Source: Sulfitobacter sp. DFL-14
GTDB lineage: Bacteria > Pseudomonadota > Alphaproteobacteria > Rhodobacterales > Rhodobacteraceae
NCBI RefSeq assembly: GCF_003335585.1
Contig: NZ_QBFD01000005.1
Coordinates: forward strand, 1-64,000
Direction of reading: 5' to 3'
Length of the DNA stretch: 64,000 nt
Below, one piece after another: positions 26,446-34,379 of the stretch (positions within the stretch are counted from its first letter, which is position 1; each line of letters opens with the position of its first letter). Position numbers and translations under genes: made by a program. The notes below the pieces were generated by a model, which was not told the DNA's origin, did no database searches, and worked only from the letters and a program-made list of their open reading frames with translations.

Positions 26446-27282
26446 ATGCAGATCGATCTTGAATCGCTCAAGCCCTGGCTGGGACGGACCGAAACCAAAG
26501 AGGACATCCTGACGCCGAGCCTGATAGACAGGTTCCGCGCCACGTTCGACGCGCATCTTTGGGCCGGTGCGGGCGACGTCCCGCTGGGAATTCACTGGTG
26601 TCTGACCCTCGATTCTGCACCGGGAGGCTCTCTCTCGGACGATGGGCATTCTCCACAAGGCAGGTTCCTGCCCCCTGTTCCGTTGCCCTCGCGGATGTGG
26701 GCCGGGAGCGATGTCACGCATATCGCGCCGCTCACTGTCGGGCAAACGGTCACGCGCCGTTCGACCATCGGGGACATAACCGCCAAACAAGGGCGCAGCG
26801 GAACCTTGGTTTTTGTAGCCGTCAATCACGAGTATTCGAATGGCGAAAAGGTCTGCATTCAGGAAAAGCAGACTATTGTCTATAAAGACATCAGCCGATC
26901 GCAATCCGAAAAGCACACGTTCGTAGCCCCGGACCCGACGACGCTCAGATCGCGCCTCACCCCGGATTCGGTGCTGTTGTTTCGCTATTCGGCGCTGACG
27001 TTCAATGGCCACCGTATCCATTATGACCAGCCCTATACGACCGAAGTCGAAGCCTATCGCGGACTTGTCGTGCATGGCCCCCTGCAGGCAACGCTGCTCC
27101 TGAACCTTGCAGCGGATGCCTTGAACAAGGCTCCTCAAGGATTTTTATTCCGAGGCCTCGCTCCGCTCACCCTGCCCTGTGAAATACAGCTAAATTGCCG
27201 ACCCGATGGCACCACAGGTACGGTCTGGTGTCAGGACGAAACCGGCGTGCGTTGTTCTTCCGCCGATTACTCCGCGACCTGA
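26446..27282 (+). CDS. MaoC/HTD2-type enoyl-CoA hydratase, mesaconyl-C4-CoA hydratase-like
   Basis: A 278-residue double-hotdog protein. The C-terminal half carries FNGHRIHYD followed by RGLVVHGPLQATLLL, the hydratase motif of the mesaconyl-C4-CoA / itaconyl-CoA hydratase branch; the N-terminal half resembles the FAS1-type dehydratase domain. It would hydrate a 2-enoyl-CoA, possibly one with a second carboxyl group, which would suit the carboxylase upstream. Start at ATG 26446. It is the last gene of the operon, and the CTAACA box of the transporter operon begins 43 bp later. Confidence 0.75.
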   Translation: MQIDLESLKPWLGRTETKEDILTPSLIDRFRATFDAHLWAGAGDVPLGIHWCLTLDSAPGGSLSDDGHSPQGRFLPPVPLPSRMWAGSDVTHIAPLTVGQTVTRRSTIGDITAKQGRSGTLVFVAVNHEYSNGEKVCIQEKQTIVYKDISRSQSEKHTFVAPDPTTLRSRLTPDSVLLFRYSALTFNGHRIHYDQPYTTEVEAYRGLVVHGPLQATLLLNLAADALNKAPQGFLFRGLAPLTLPCEIQLNCRPDGTTGTVWCQDETGVRCSSADYSAT

Positions 27283-27325
27283 TTATTTATGCGAAGTTAT
27301 CAGAGTCAGTTGTTGATTTATTTTT

Positions 27326-27339
27326 CTAACATGTGTTAG
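27326..27339. promoter_or_regulatory. Operator-like palindrome, CTAACA box 4
   Basis: CTAACATGTGTTAG is a third perfect copy of the 14-bp palindrome, in an A/T-rich stretch between the MaoC gene and the ABC transporter operon. It lies about 90 bp before the first possible start codon. Confidence 0.75.
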
Positions 27340-27416
27340 TTTTAGATAACCGCTCGGTGGAAAAGCCGGGCAAACTTCCGGCAAAGATTCCGGGAAAAGC
27401 GCGGGGAGGAGCGTTG

Positions 27417-27512
27417 ATGCGAGGAGACCTCGACGTCAATCGGGTGGCAGTTCATGCCTTGTCGATTGACCGCACAACATGCTGTCGCAGGCAGATGTGG
27501 ATCACGGTGTGA
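27417..27512 (+). CDS. Possible 31-residue leader peptide coupled to the ABC gene
   Basis: The strongest ribosome site after box 4 (GGGGAGGA, 27403-27410) serves ATG 27417, not the ABC ATPase frame. That ATG opens 31 codons ending in TGA at 27510-27512. The TGA overlaps a GTG at 27509 that is in frame with the ABC ATPase. The arrangement suggests translational coupling or a regulatory leader. The peptide contains Cys-Cys-Arg-Arg near its end and no obvious family. It may instead be chance. Confidence 0.3.
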   Translation: MRGDLDVNRVAVHALSIDRTTCCRRQMWITV

Positions 27513-28282
27513 CCACATCTTCGGAATTGGCGCCTTTGGCGGTTCGCGGCGCGACACTGAAATTCGGCGGTGTGACCGCGCTGGACGACGTAAGCATCAC
27601 TGTGAATGACGACGAGTTGCTTGCAATCATCGGTCCGAACGGTGCCGGCAAAACGTCGCTTCTAAATGTCACGGCAGGGTTTTACCGCCCACAGAAGGGA
27701 CACGTCGAACTCTCCGGCAAAAACGTGACGGGCCTGCGCGTGGATCAGATCGCCCGGCGCGGTCTGGCGCGTACCTTTCAGGGCACCCATCTTTTCGCCG
27801 GCCAGACCGTGGTCGAAAACATCATGATCGGTCGGCACATGCTGATGAAATCGAATGTGATCCAGGCGTTTTTCCAGTTTGGTCCCGTGATGCGCGAGGA
27901 ATCGGAGCATCGAGAAGCGGCCGAGGAGATCATTGATTTTCTGGAGATCGAGGCGATCCGAAACAGGCCCGTGGGCACATTGGGTTACGGGCTGCGCAAG
28001 CGGGTCGATCTGGGGCGTGCGCTGGCGCAGGAACCATCAATCCTGCTGATGGACGAACCGATGGCGGGCATGAACTCGGAAGAGAAAGAAGACCTGGCGC
28101 GCTTCATTCTCGATGTGCGCGAGGCGCGCAAGATACCGGTGGTTCTGGTCGAACATGACATGGGCGTGGTGATGGATCTTGCCGACCGGATCGTGGTGCT
28201 GGATTTCGGACGGGTGATTGCCGAAGGCACGCCCGAGGAGATTCAGAAAAACCCGGCTGTGATCAAGGCATATCTGGGGTAG
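27479..28282 (+). CDS. Branched-chain amino-acid-type ABC transporter ATPase, LivG-like
   Basis: An ABC ATPase of up to 267 residues. Walker A is GPNGAGKTS near residue 52, a degenerate signature LGYGLRKRVDLGRAL follows, and Walker B is ILLMDEPMAGM, followed by the LivG-type C-terminus VIAEGTPEEIQKNPAVIKAYLG. The ATG at 27479 lacks a ribosome site. GTG 27509, overlapping the leader stop, would remove ten residues and is a real alternative. It energises uptake with the permeases at 30300 and 31188 and the second ATPase at 33575. In this context the cargo is probably an organic acid rather than an amino acid. Confidence 0.85.
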   Translation: MLSQADVDHGVTTSSELAPLAVRGATLKFGGVTALDDVSITVNDDELLAIIGPNGAGKTSLLNVTAGFYRPQKGHVELSGKNVTGLRVDQIARRGLARTFQGTHLFAGQTVVENIMIGRHMLMKSNVIQAFFQFGPVMREESEHREAAEEIIDFLEIEAIRNRPVGTLGYGLRKRVDLGRALAQEPSILLMDEPMAGMNSEEKEDLARFILDVREARKIPVVLVEHDMGVVMDLADRIVVLDFGRVIAEGTPEEIQKNPAVIKAYLG

Positions 28283-28286
28283 CGGA

Positions 28287-30284
28287 ATGGTCAAGCAACG
28301 AACAGCAATGGTTTATTCCGACCCGGCAGTGACGCAAAGTGAAACCCTGCCCCAGGTCCTGCTGGCCCGCGCGCTTTCCGAGCCCGGCGGGCTTGCCGAA
28401 CGGCACAAGCGTCTGGGTATCTGGCGCGAATTCACGTGGGCAAATGTGCTGGAAAGGGTCCGTGCGTTGGCGCTCGGGCTGGAGAGCAAAGGCCTGAAAG
28501 CCGGCGATTCCGTCATGTTGATCGGGGAAAATGAGCCCGAGCATTTCTGGGCGGAATACGCGGTACAGTCGCTGGGCGGGAAAGTCCTGTCTGTCTATCC
28601 CGACCAGACCGCCGAGGAGATCCTCTATCTCGCTCAGGATTCGCAGACCCGTATTTTTCTCGCGCAAGATCAGGAACAGGTCGATAAATGTCTCGAGGTC
28701 GCGGATGAGTATGACGGTGCCATTGCGATCGTGTACTGGGACGGGTCGGGCCTGTGGGGCTACGACCATCCGCTGCTGGATTCCTTCGAAAGCGTAAGCG
28801 ACGCCGGGCGGCAGATCCACGACAGCGACCCAACCCGCTTTGAAGAGCACGTCAAGCGCGGAAAAGCAGAAGATACCGCGCTACTGTCCTATACGTCTGG
28901 GACGACGGGCAAGCCGAAGGGTGTCGTCATCAGTTATCGCTATCTGTTCGATAACTGCTCTCGGGTGATGGGTGCGATCGACATCGCGCCGGGGACGGAA
29001 TACCTGACATACATTTCTCCCGCCTGGGTGACGGAACAGATCTTTGGCCTGTCGATCGGACTGATCGCGCCCATGGTGGTGAACTTTCCCGAAGGCCCGG
29101 AGGACGTGCTGACAAATATCCGCGAACTGGCGGTCGACGCGCTCGTGTTCAGCCCGCGCCAGTGGGAGAACCTTGCCTCCATCGTTCAGGCCCGGATGCT
29201 GGGGGCCGGTAAGGTCCGCAACGCGATGTACGATTGGGGCATGAAGGTCGGTCGCGCGGTTCACGTCGAACGGTTGGAAGGGCGCACCCCAAGTCTTGCC
29301 GCGCGGTTGCAACTGCCTCTCGCCGAGGCGCTGGTCCTGCACCACCTGCGCGACAATCTCGGTCTCGGCAAAGCCCGGAATGCGCTGAGCGGTGGTGCCC
29401 TGATGGCACCGGACGTCTTTCGCATGTTCCACGCCATGGGCGTGAAGCTGCGCAATGTCTACGGGGCGACAGAAATCGGGTTGCTGACCGCGCATGTGGG
29501 CGACAGCTATCAGCTGGAGACGAGCGGCAGCTGGATGCCGAGCAATACCGCCTATGGCGAACCGCTGGAATACCGGGTTTCCCCCGAGGGCGAGCTTCAG
29601 GTTCGCGGCGGATCGGGTTTCGGAGGCTATCACGGCAAACCTGACAAGTCAGCCGAGGCGCTGACCGATGACGGCTGGTATGAAACTGGCGACGCCGTGT
29701 CGATGACAAACGACGGCGAGCTGTTGTTCTTTGACCGTGTCAAGGACATGCGCCGGCTGGCAAACGGGCACAGTTATCCGCCGCAATTCATCGAGACACG
29801 GTTGCGCTACAGCCCTTTCATCAAGGATCTGATGACCCTGGGCGACGAGACCCGAGATTTCGTGAGCGCGCTGATAAATATCGACATGGAAGTTCTCGGG
29901 CGTTGGGCAGAAGAGAACAAGATCAGCTTTTCGACCTATACCGACCTGTCGCAGAAGCCGGAGATTCTGGATCTTATCAAAGGCGAAGTGGCACGGATCA
30001 ACACCCTTCTTCCGGAAGGTTCACGCGTTGCCCGGTTCGCTAATTTCCCAAAGGAACTCGACCCGGACGAAGGCGAGCTGACCCGCAGCCGGAAACTCCG
30101 TCGGGCGTTTCTCGAAGAGCGGTATGAGAAGCTTGTTCAGGCGATCTATGACGGCAAGGCGGAGACCGACCTTGAAATCGCCGTGACCTATCAGGACGGT
30201 CGGCAAGGCGTGCTGAAGGCCACGGTTCGGGTATCGGATGTGGAAAATGCATCAAAGGCTGCCGGTCGGCAGTCGCAAACCTAA
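28287..30284 (+). CDS. Long-chain-type acyl-CoA synthetase embedded in the transporter operon
   Basis: A 665-residue AMP-forming acyl-CoA synthetase of the long FadD15/ACSL-like type. The P-loop YTSGTTGKPKG is near residue 202, VYGATEIGLLT follows, then GWYETGDAV and FFDRVKDMRRLANGHSYPP, where the last part corresponds to the FACS signature region. It is inserted between the ATPase and permease genes with 4 and 15 bp gaps. Such embedded synthetases are common in aromatic and alicyclic acid importers, where CoA activation can trap the incoming acid. Confidence 0.85.
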   Translation: MVKQRTAMVYSDPAVTQSETLPQVLLARALSEPGGLAERHKRLGIWREFTWANVLERVRALALGLESKGLKAGDSVMLIGENEPEHFWAEYAVQSLGGKVLSVYPDQTAEEILYLAQDSQTRIFLAQDQEQVDKCLEVADEYDGAIAIVYWDGSGLWGYDHPLLDSFESVSDAGRQIHDSDPTRFEEHVKRGKAEDTALLSYTSGTTGKPKGVVISYRYLFDNCSRVMGAIDIAPGTEYLTYISPAWVTEQIFGLSIGLIAPMVVNFPEGPEDVLTNIRELAVDALVFSPRQWENLASIVQARMLGAGKVRNAMYDWGMKVGRAVHVERLEGRTPSLAARLQLPLAEALVLHHLRDNLGLGKARNALSGGALMAPDVFRMFHAMGVKLRNVYGATEIGLLTAHVGDSYQLETSGSWMPSNTAYGEPLEYRVSPEGELQVRGGSGFGGYHGKPDKSAEALTDDGWYETGDAVSMTNDGELLFFDRVKDMRRLANGHSYPPQFIETRLRYSPFIKDLMTLGDETRDFVSALINIDMEVLGRWAEENKISFSTYTDLSQKPEILDLIKGEVARINTLLPEGSRVARFANFPKELDPDEGELTRSRKLRRAFLEERYEKLVQAIYDGKAETDLEIAVTYQDGRQGVLKATVRVSDVENASKAAGRQSQT

Positions 30285-30299
30285 GGGAGGTCGACAAGA

Positions 30300-31184
30300 A
30301 TGGTCTATTTCATCAATGACATTATAACCGGGGCTTTGATCGGCCTGTTGTACGCATTGGTCGCCATGGGATTTGTCGTGATCTACCGCGCCAGCAAGGT
30401 GTTCAACTTCGCGCAGGGCGAACTTGTGATCATCGGTGGTTTCATCGTTTGGTTCACGACAATGCAGGTCGGGCTAAGCCTGTGGTTGTCGATACCTCTA
30501 TCGTTGGTTCTGGCGGGTCTGGTCGGATATGCGATCGAACGGATCTTCCTGACAAAGCTGATCGGTGAATCCGTGTTTTCGATGGTCATGGTCACCGTCG
30601 GCCTGCTGATCTTGTTGCGCGGGCTCGTGCTGCTGCTGTTCGGCCCCGCTGTCCGGCCCTTCCCGATCATCTTTCCGTTAAAGCCGCTTTTTCTCGGAGA
30701 TATGTTGATCCCGATGAACCTTTTGATCGGCGGGATCATCACCGTCGTCGCGGCTGTTGGCCTGTCGTGGTTCTTTAACCGGACCCGGTCTGGCCTGCGG
30801 ATGACCGCCGTGGCGGAGGATCATGTCGTCGCCTCCTCGATGGGGATCTCCGTGAAGGGATCGATTGCCTTCGCGTGGATCTTGGGATCAATCCTGTCCA
30901 CGATCGGTGCGATGATCTTTCTCAGCGGCAAGTCGCTGACCTTCCTCGCGTCCGATATCGGGTTCGCGGCGCTCCCCGTTGCGCTGTTTGCCGGGCTCGA
31001 ATCCATCGGCGGTCTGATCCTTGCCGGGGTGATCATCGGTGTGGCGCAGAGTCTGACCACAAACTACCTCGATCCGATGATCGGCGGTTCGCTGGGCAGT
31101 GTCGTGCCCTATATAATCATGCTCGCCATCTTGCTGGTACGGCCCACGGGGCTGTTCGGCTGGCGCACGATCGAGAGGGTGTAA
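30300..31184 (+). CDS. ABC transporter permease, LivH-like
   Basis: A 294-residue integral inner-membrane permease with about eight hydrophobic segments. The motif IYRASKVFNFAQGELVIIGG near the N-terminus is diagnostic of LivH permeases, and the cytoplasmic coupling region is RTRSGLRMTAVAEDHVVAS. AAGGGAGG lies upstream of the ATG at 30300. It pairs with the LivM-like permease that follows by three bases. Confidence 0.85.
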   Translation: MVYFINDIITGALIGLLYALVAMGFVVIYRASKVFNFAQGELVIIGGFIVWFTTMQVGLSLWLSIPLSLVLAGLVGYAIERIFLTKLIGESVFSMVMVTVGLLILLRGLVLLLFGPAVRPFPIIFPLKPLFLGDMLIPMNLLIGGIITVVAAVGLSWFFNRTRSGLRMTAVAEDHVVASSMGISVKGSIAFAWILGSILSTIGAMIFLSGKSLTFLASDIGFAALPVALFAGLESIGGLILAGVIIGVAQSLTTNYLDPMIGGSLGSVVPYIIMLAILLVRPTGLFGWRTIERV

Positions 31185-31187
31185 GTC

Positions 31188-32240
31188 ATGGATCCTTCCG
31201 GCATTTTCCCCACCAGCTATCGCACCGACAGGCGTGTTGTCCGTACGCGCTGGCAAATGGCTGCTCTCGCGCTTTTCGTCGGTCTCATGCTGGCAGCGCC
31301 CTACCTCGTGAGCGGACGCATCGTCGCAATTCTGAACATGATGATGATCAGCGCGGTCATCGCCGTCGGGCTTCAGATCTGCACCGGATATGCGGGGCAA
31401 ATCAACCTTGGCCAGGCCGCGTTCATGGGTGTCGGGGCCTATACCGCCGCGATTCTGGCATCGAAAACGGGTCTCACATTCCTTCTGACGATCCCGCTGG
31501 CCGGGTTATCTGCTGCGCTGTTCGGTTTTCTCTTCGGGCTGACCGCGGCACGGATCAAGGGGTTCTACCTTGCCCTCACCACCATTGCGGCGCAGTTCAT
31601 CTTTCACTTTGCCGTCCTGAACCTGCCCTCGAACTGGATGGGCGGATCGAACGGCATTACCGTGCCTCCCGCAGAGCTATTCGGGCTGCGTTTCGTCGGC
31701 GAAACCGCGCAATTCTACATGAATTTCGCGGTCACTGCGATTATGATCGCAGGTGCGTTCGGTATTGTGCGCTCGCGCTTCGGACGTGCCTTCGTGGCGG
31801 TCAGGGACGACGATGTGGCGGCCGGGATCATGGGGATCAATGTCGCGGCCACCAAGGCGAATGCCTTTCTCATCGGAGCGTTCTATGCCGGGGTCGGCGG
31901 GGCACTCTGGGCCTATATGATACGCTTTGTGGGTGTCGATCAATTCACCCTCTTCCATTCAATCTTTTTCGTGGCGATGATCATCGTCGGCGGCATGGGA
32001 TCCATTGTGGGCGCATTGGTCGGGGTGTTCGTCATCCGCATCATCCAGGAAATCATCGCGACCGTCGGCCCGAATATCGCCGATTCGGTATCTTTTCTGG
32101 GCGGCGACATCGTGTTCGCGGGCATGAACGTCATTCTGGGCGGCGTGATCGCATTGTTCATGATCCTGGAACCCAAGGGGCTGATGCACCGCTGGAATAT
32201 TATGAAATCGTCTTACCGTATCTGGCCGTTCCCCTACTGA
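31188..32240 (+). CDS. ABC transporter permease, LivM-like
   Basis: A 350-residue permease with many hydrophobic helices. CTGYAGQINLGQAAFMGVGAY and the coupling loop GRAFVAVRDDDVAAGIMGIN are the LivM signatures. It forms the transmembrane channel with the LivH-like protein. The stop is 35 bp before the binding-protein gene, which has its own strong ribosome site. Confidence 0.85.
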   Translation: MDPSGIFPTSYRTDRRVVRTRWQMAALALFVGLMLAAPYLVSGRIVAILNMMMISAVIAVGLQICTGYAGQINLGQAAFMGVGAYTAAILASKTGLTFLLTIPLAGLSAALFGFLFGLTAARIKGFYLALTTIAAQFIFHFAVLNLPSNWMGGSNGITVPPAELFGLRFVGETAQFYMNFAVTAIMIAGAFGIVRSRFGRAFVAVRDDDVAAGIMGINVAATKANAFLIGAFYAGVGGALWAYMIRFVGVDQFTLFHSIFFVAMIIVGGMGSIVGALVGVFVIRIIQEIIATVGPNIADSVSFLGGDIVFAGMNVILGGVIALFMILEPKGLMHRWNIMKSSYRIWPFPY

Positions 32241-32275
32241 CCGATAGAACGGCTTTCAACCTGGGAGGAATAACA

Positions 32276-33514
32276 ATGACCTACAAGACACGACACGGGC
32301 TTCGCGGCATGCTGGCCGCAGGTGCCATGGCCCTCGCGGCGACCATACCGCTGAAGGCACAGGCCGAAACGACGTATAACCTTGCCCTCCTATCGGACTT
32401 CTCCGGCCCCTATGCCGATATCATGCCGACACTGGCTTCGAGCCGCGAAGCGGTTTTCGACTGGTGGAACGCCACCAGCGGTCAGAAACTTGGTGTGAAG
32501 CTGAACTATAAGAACTACGAAACCCGTTATGACGCCGCCCAGGTGGCGAGCCTTTGGCCGGGAATCAAATCGGAACTGGACCCGATTGCGGTCGTCGGCC
32601 TTGGCGGACCGGATGTTGCCGCCCTTTCCGAGCGCCTGCCGGAAGACAAGATCCCGATGTTCATGGCGACAGCCGCCTACGGCTATGCCTGGCAATCCGA
32701 CGCGTGGATTTTCAATCCGCGTCCGACCTATTCGCACGAGAGCGCTGGCTTCCTGAGCTGGATGCGTGAACAGCGCGGCGGTGACGAACCCCTCAAGGTC
32801 GCAATCCTGGCGTCCGAAGCCTCGCCCGCCTACGTCGACATGGCAAAGGGCCTGGAACTCTACGCAGAAGAACATCCCGAAGAGCTCGATCTGGTCGAGA
32901 TCATCTATACCGAGGTGCAACCAACGGATCTGACGGCCCAGATGCGCCGCGTCGCGCGGGCAGGTGCCGAGGCGCTGATCGTCCAGACGAACACCTCTAT
33001 CGTGGTTGCGGCGAAACGTGGATTGCAGGCCAACGGTGCCGACATCCCGATCATGATGAGCTCGCATAACGGGCTCCCTGCGTCGGGCGGCGCGCTTGGC
33101 GGACTTGATCAGCTCGAAGGCGATTACGAGGCCTACGGCATGGCAGTTGCTGCGGATGAAGACACACCCGCGCGGCAATTCTATGAAACGCTGGCTGCGG
33201 ATTATGGCCTGGAAGCACCTTGGAACGTTGTCACGGCGATGGGTATTTCCCAAGGGCTTTATACCGTGGCCGTAATCGGCCACGCGATCGAGGAGAACGG
33301 GGCCGAAGGTCTGACCGGCGAGAAAGTACGCGAGGCGCTCTTTGCCCAGCCGATCACAGCGGAGGAAACCCAAGGGTTCCTGCCGACGCTGACCTTCACC
33401 CCCGATGCGCCATTTCCTCTGAAAGGTCTTCAAGTGAATGTTGGCACCGTCAAGGACGGCAAGATCACCATCGAAGCAACGGGCGTGGATGTTCCCGACG
33501 TCAAGAAGTGGTGA
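32276..33514 (+). CDS. Periplasmic substrate-binding protein, LivK family
   Basis: A 412-residue type I periplasmic binding protein. Residues 1-28 are a Sec signal peptide with an Arg/Lys start, a hydrophobic core (GMLAAGAMALAATIPL) and AQA cleavage before Glu-Thr-Thr. The mature part begins NLALLSDFSGPYAD, as in Leu/Ile/Val-type binding proteins, and contains LKVAILASEASPAYVDMAKG. I start at ATG 32276, preceded by GGGAGGAA; a longer open frame upstream lies over the permease genes and is not real. It sets the cargo specificity, which I cannot read. Confidence 0.9.
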   Translation: MTYKTRHGLRGMLAAGAMALAATIPLKAQAETTYNLALLSDFSGPYADIMPTLASSREAVFDWWNATSGQKLGVKLNYKNYETRYDAAQVASLWPGIKSELDPIAVVGLGGPDVAALSERLPEDKIPMFMATAAYGYAWQSDAWIFNPRPTYSHESAGFLSWMREQRGGDEPLKVAILASEASPAYVDMAKGLELYAEEHPEELDLVEIIYTEVQPTDLTAQMRRVARAGAEALIVQTNTSIVVAAKRGLQANGADIPIMMSSHNGLPASGGALGGLDQLEGDYEAYGMAVAADEDTPARQFYETLAADYGLEAPWNVVTAMGISQGLYTVAVIGHAIEENGAEGLTGEKVREALFAQPITAEETQGFLPTLTFTPDAPFPLKGLQVNVGTVKDGKITIEATGVDVPDVKKW

Positions 33515-33521
33515 ACACAAC

Positions 33522-33545
33522 CGGGCGCCGCGATCGCGGCGCCCG
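33522..33545. terminator. Perfect 24-bp GC-rich palindrome after the binding-protein gene
   Basis: CGGGCGCCGCGA is followed immediately by its exact reverse complement, seven bases after the binding-protein stop and 29 bases before the LivF-like start. No U tract follows, so it is probably an mRNA 3' stabiliser or partial terminator. It would let the binding protein be made in excess over the downstream ATPase. Confidence 0.6.
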
Positions 33546-33574
33546 TTCTGAACCCTAACCCCGGGCACAATACC

Positions 33575-34366
33575 ATGCTGGAACTCAACAACGTAGAAGT
33601 GACCTATTCCGATGTCATCCTGGCGCTCAAGGGCGTTTCGATGAATGTGCGCGAAGGTCAGTGTGTTGCGCTGCTCGGCGGCAACGGGGCGGGGAAAAGC
33701 ACGACGCTGAAAGCTATTTCAGGCACGTTGAAGTCGGAGGACGGAACTGTTTCGGCGGGCTCCATCACGCTGAACGGCACGCCGATCCAGAACATGGAAG
33801 CGTCAAACGTGGTCAAGACCGGTCTCATCCATGTGATGGAAGGGCGGCGCGTGCTGCGCCACCTCACGTCCGAGCAGAACCTTATCGTAGGCGGGCATAT
33901 GGTGCCCAACTCCGCTGAGCTGAAAAACCGGCTGGATCATGTCTATACTTTGATACCTCGCCTGACCGAGCTACGCAGCCGAACCGCCGGATTCATGTCC
34001 GGTGGCGAGCAACAGCTGCTGCTGATCGGTCGCGCCATGATGGCGAAACCCAAGATCATCGCCATTGACGAGCCATCGCTCGGGCTCGCCCCGATGATGA
34101 TCCGGGATGTCTACGCGGTGCTTAGGCAACTCAAATCCGAAGGGACGACCTTTTTCCTGGTCGAGCAGAACAGCGCCGCGGCGCTGTCGATCGCGGACTA
34201 TGCCTATGTGATGGAAAACGGGCGTATCGTGATGGATGGCCCCGCCGACAAACTCGCGGACAACGAGGACATCAAGGAATTCTATCTCGGTGTCACCGCG
34301 TCGGGCGAACGCAAAAGCTATCGCGACATCAAACACTATCGGCGTCGCAAGAGATGGCTTGGATAG
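33575..34366 (+). CDS. Branched-chain amino-acid-type ABC transporter ATPase, LivF-like
   Basis: A 263-residue ABC ATPase. Walker A is GGNGAGKST near residue 34, the signature MSGGEQQLLLIGRAM is intact, and Walker B is IIAIDEPSLGL. It is the second ATPase of the heterodimer with the LivG-like protein. No good ribosome site precedes ATG 33575, and the palindrome at 33522-33545 is close by, so expression is probably low relative to the binding protein. The C-terminus is extended by a basic tail (HYRRRKRWLG). Confidence 0.85.
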   Translation: MLELNNVEVTYSDVILALKGVSMNVREGQCVALLGGNGAGKSTTLKAISGTLKSEDGTVSAGSITLNGTPIQNMEASNVVKTGLIHVMEGRRVLRHLTSEQNLIVGGHMVPNSAELKNRLDHVYTLIPRLTELRSRTAGFMSGGEQQLLLIGRAMMAKPKIIAIDEPSLGLAPMMIRDVYAVLRQLKSEGTTFFLVEQNSAAALSIADYAYVMENGRIVMDGPADKLADNEDIKEFYLGVTASGERKSYRDIKHYRRRKRWLG

Positions 34367-34379
34367 AAAGGGACAGACT

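Noticed and set aside
30875..32275. Long N-terminal extension of the binding protein
   Set aside because: It overlaps both permease genes; a clear signal peptide begins at ATG 32276.
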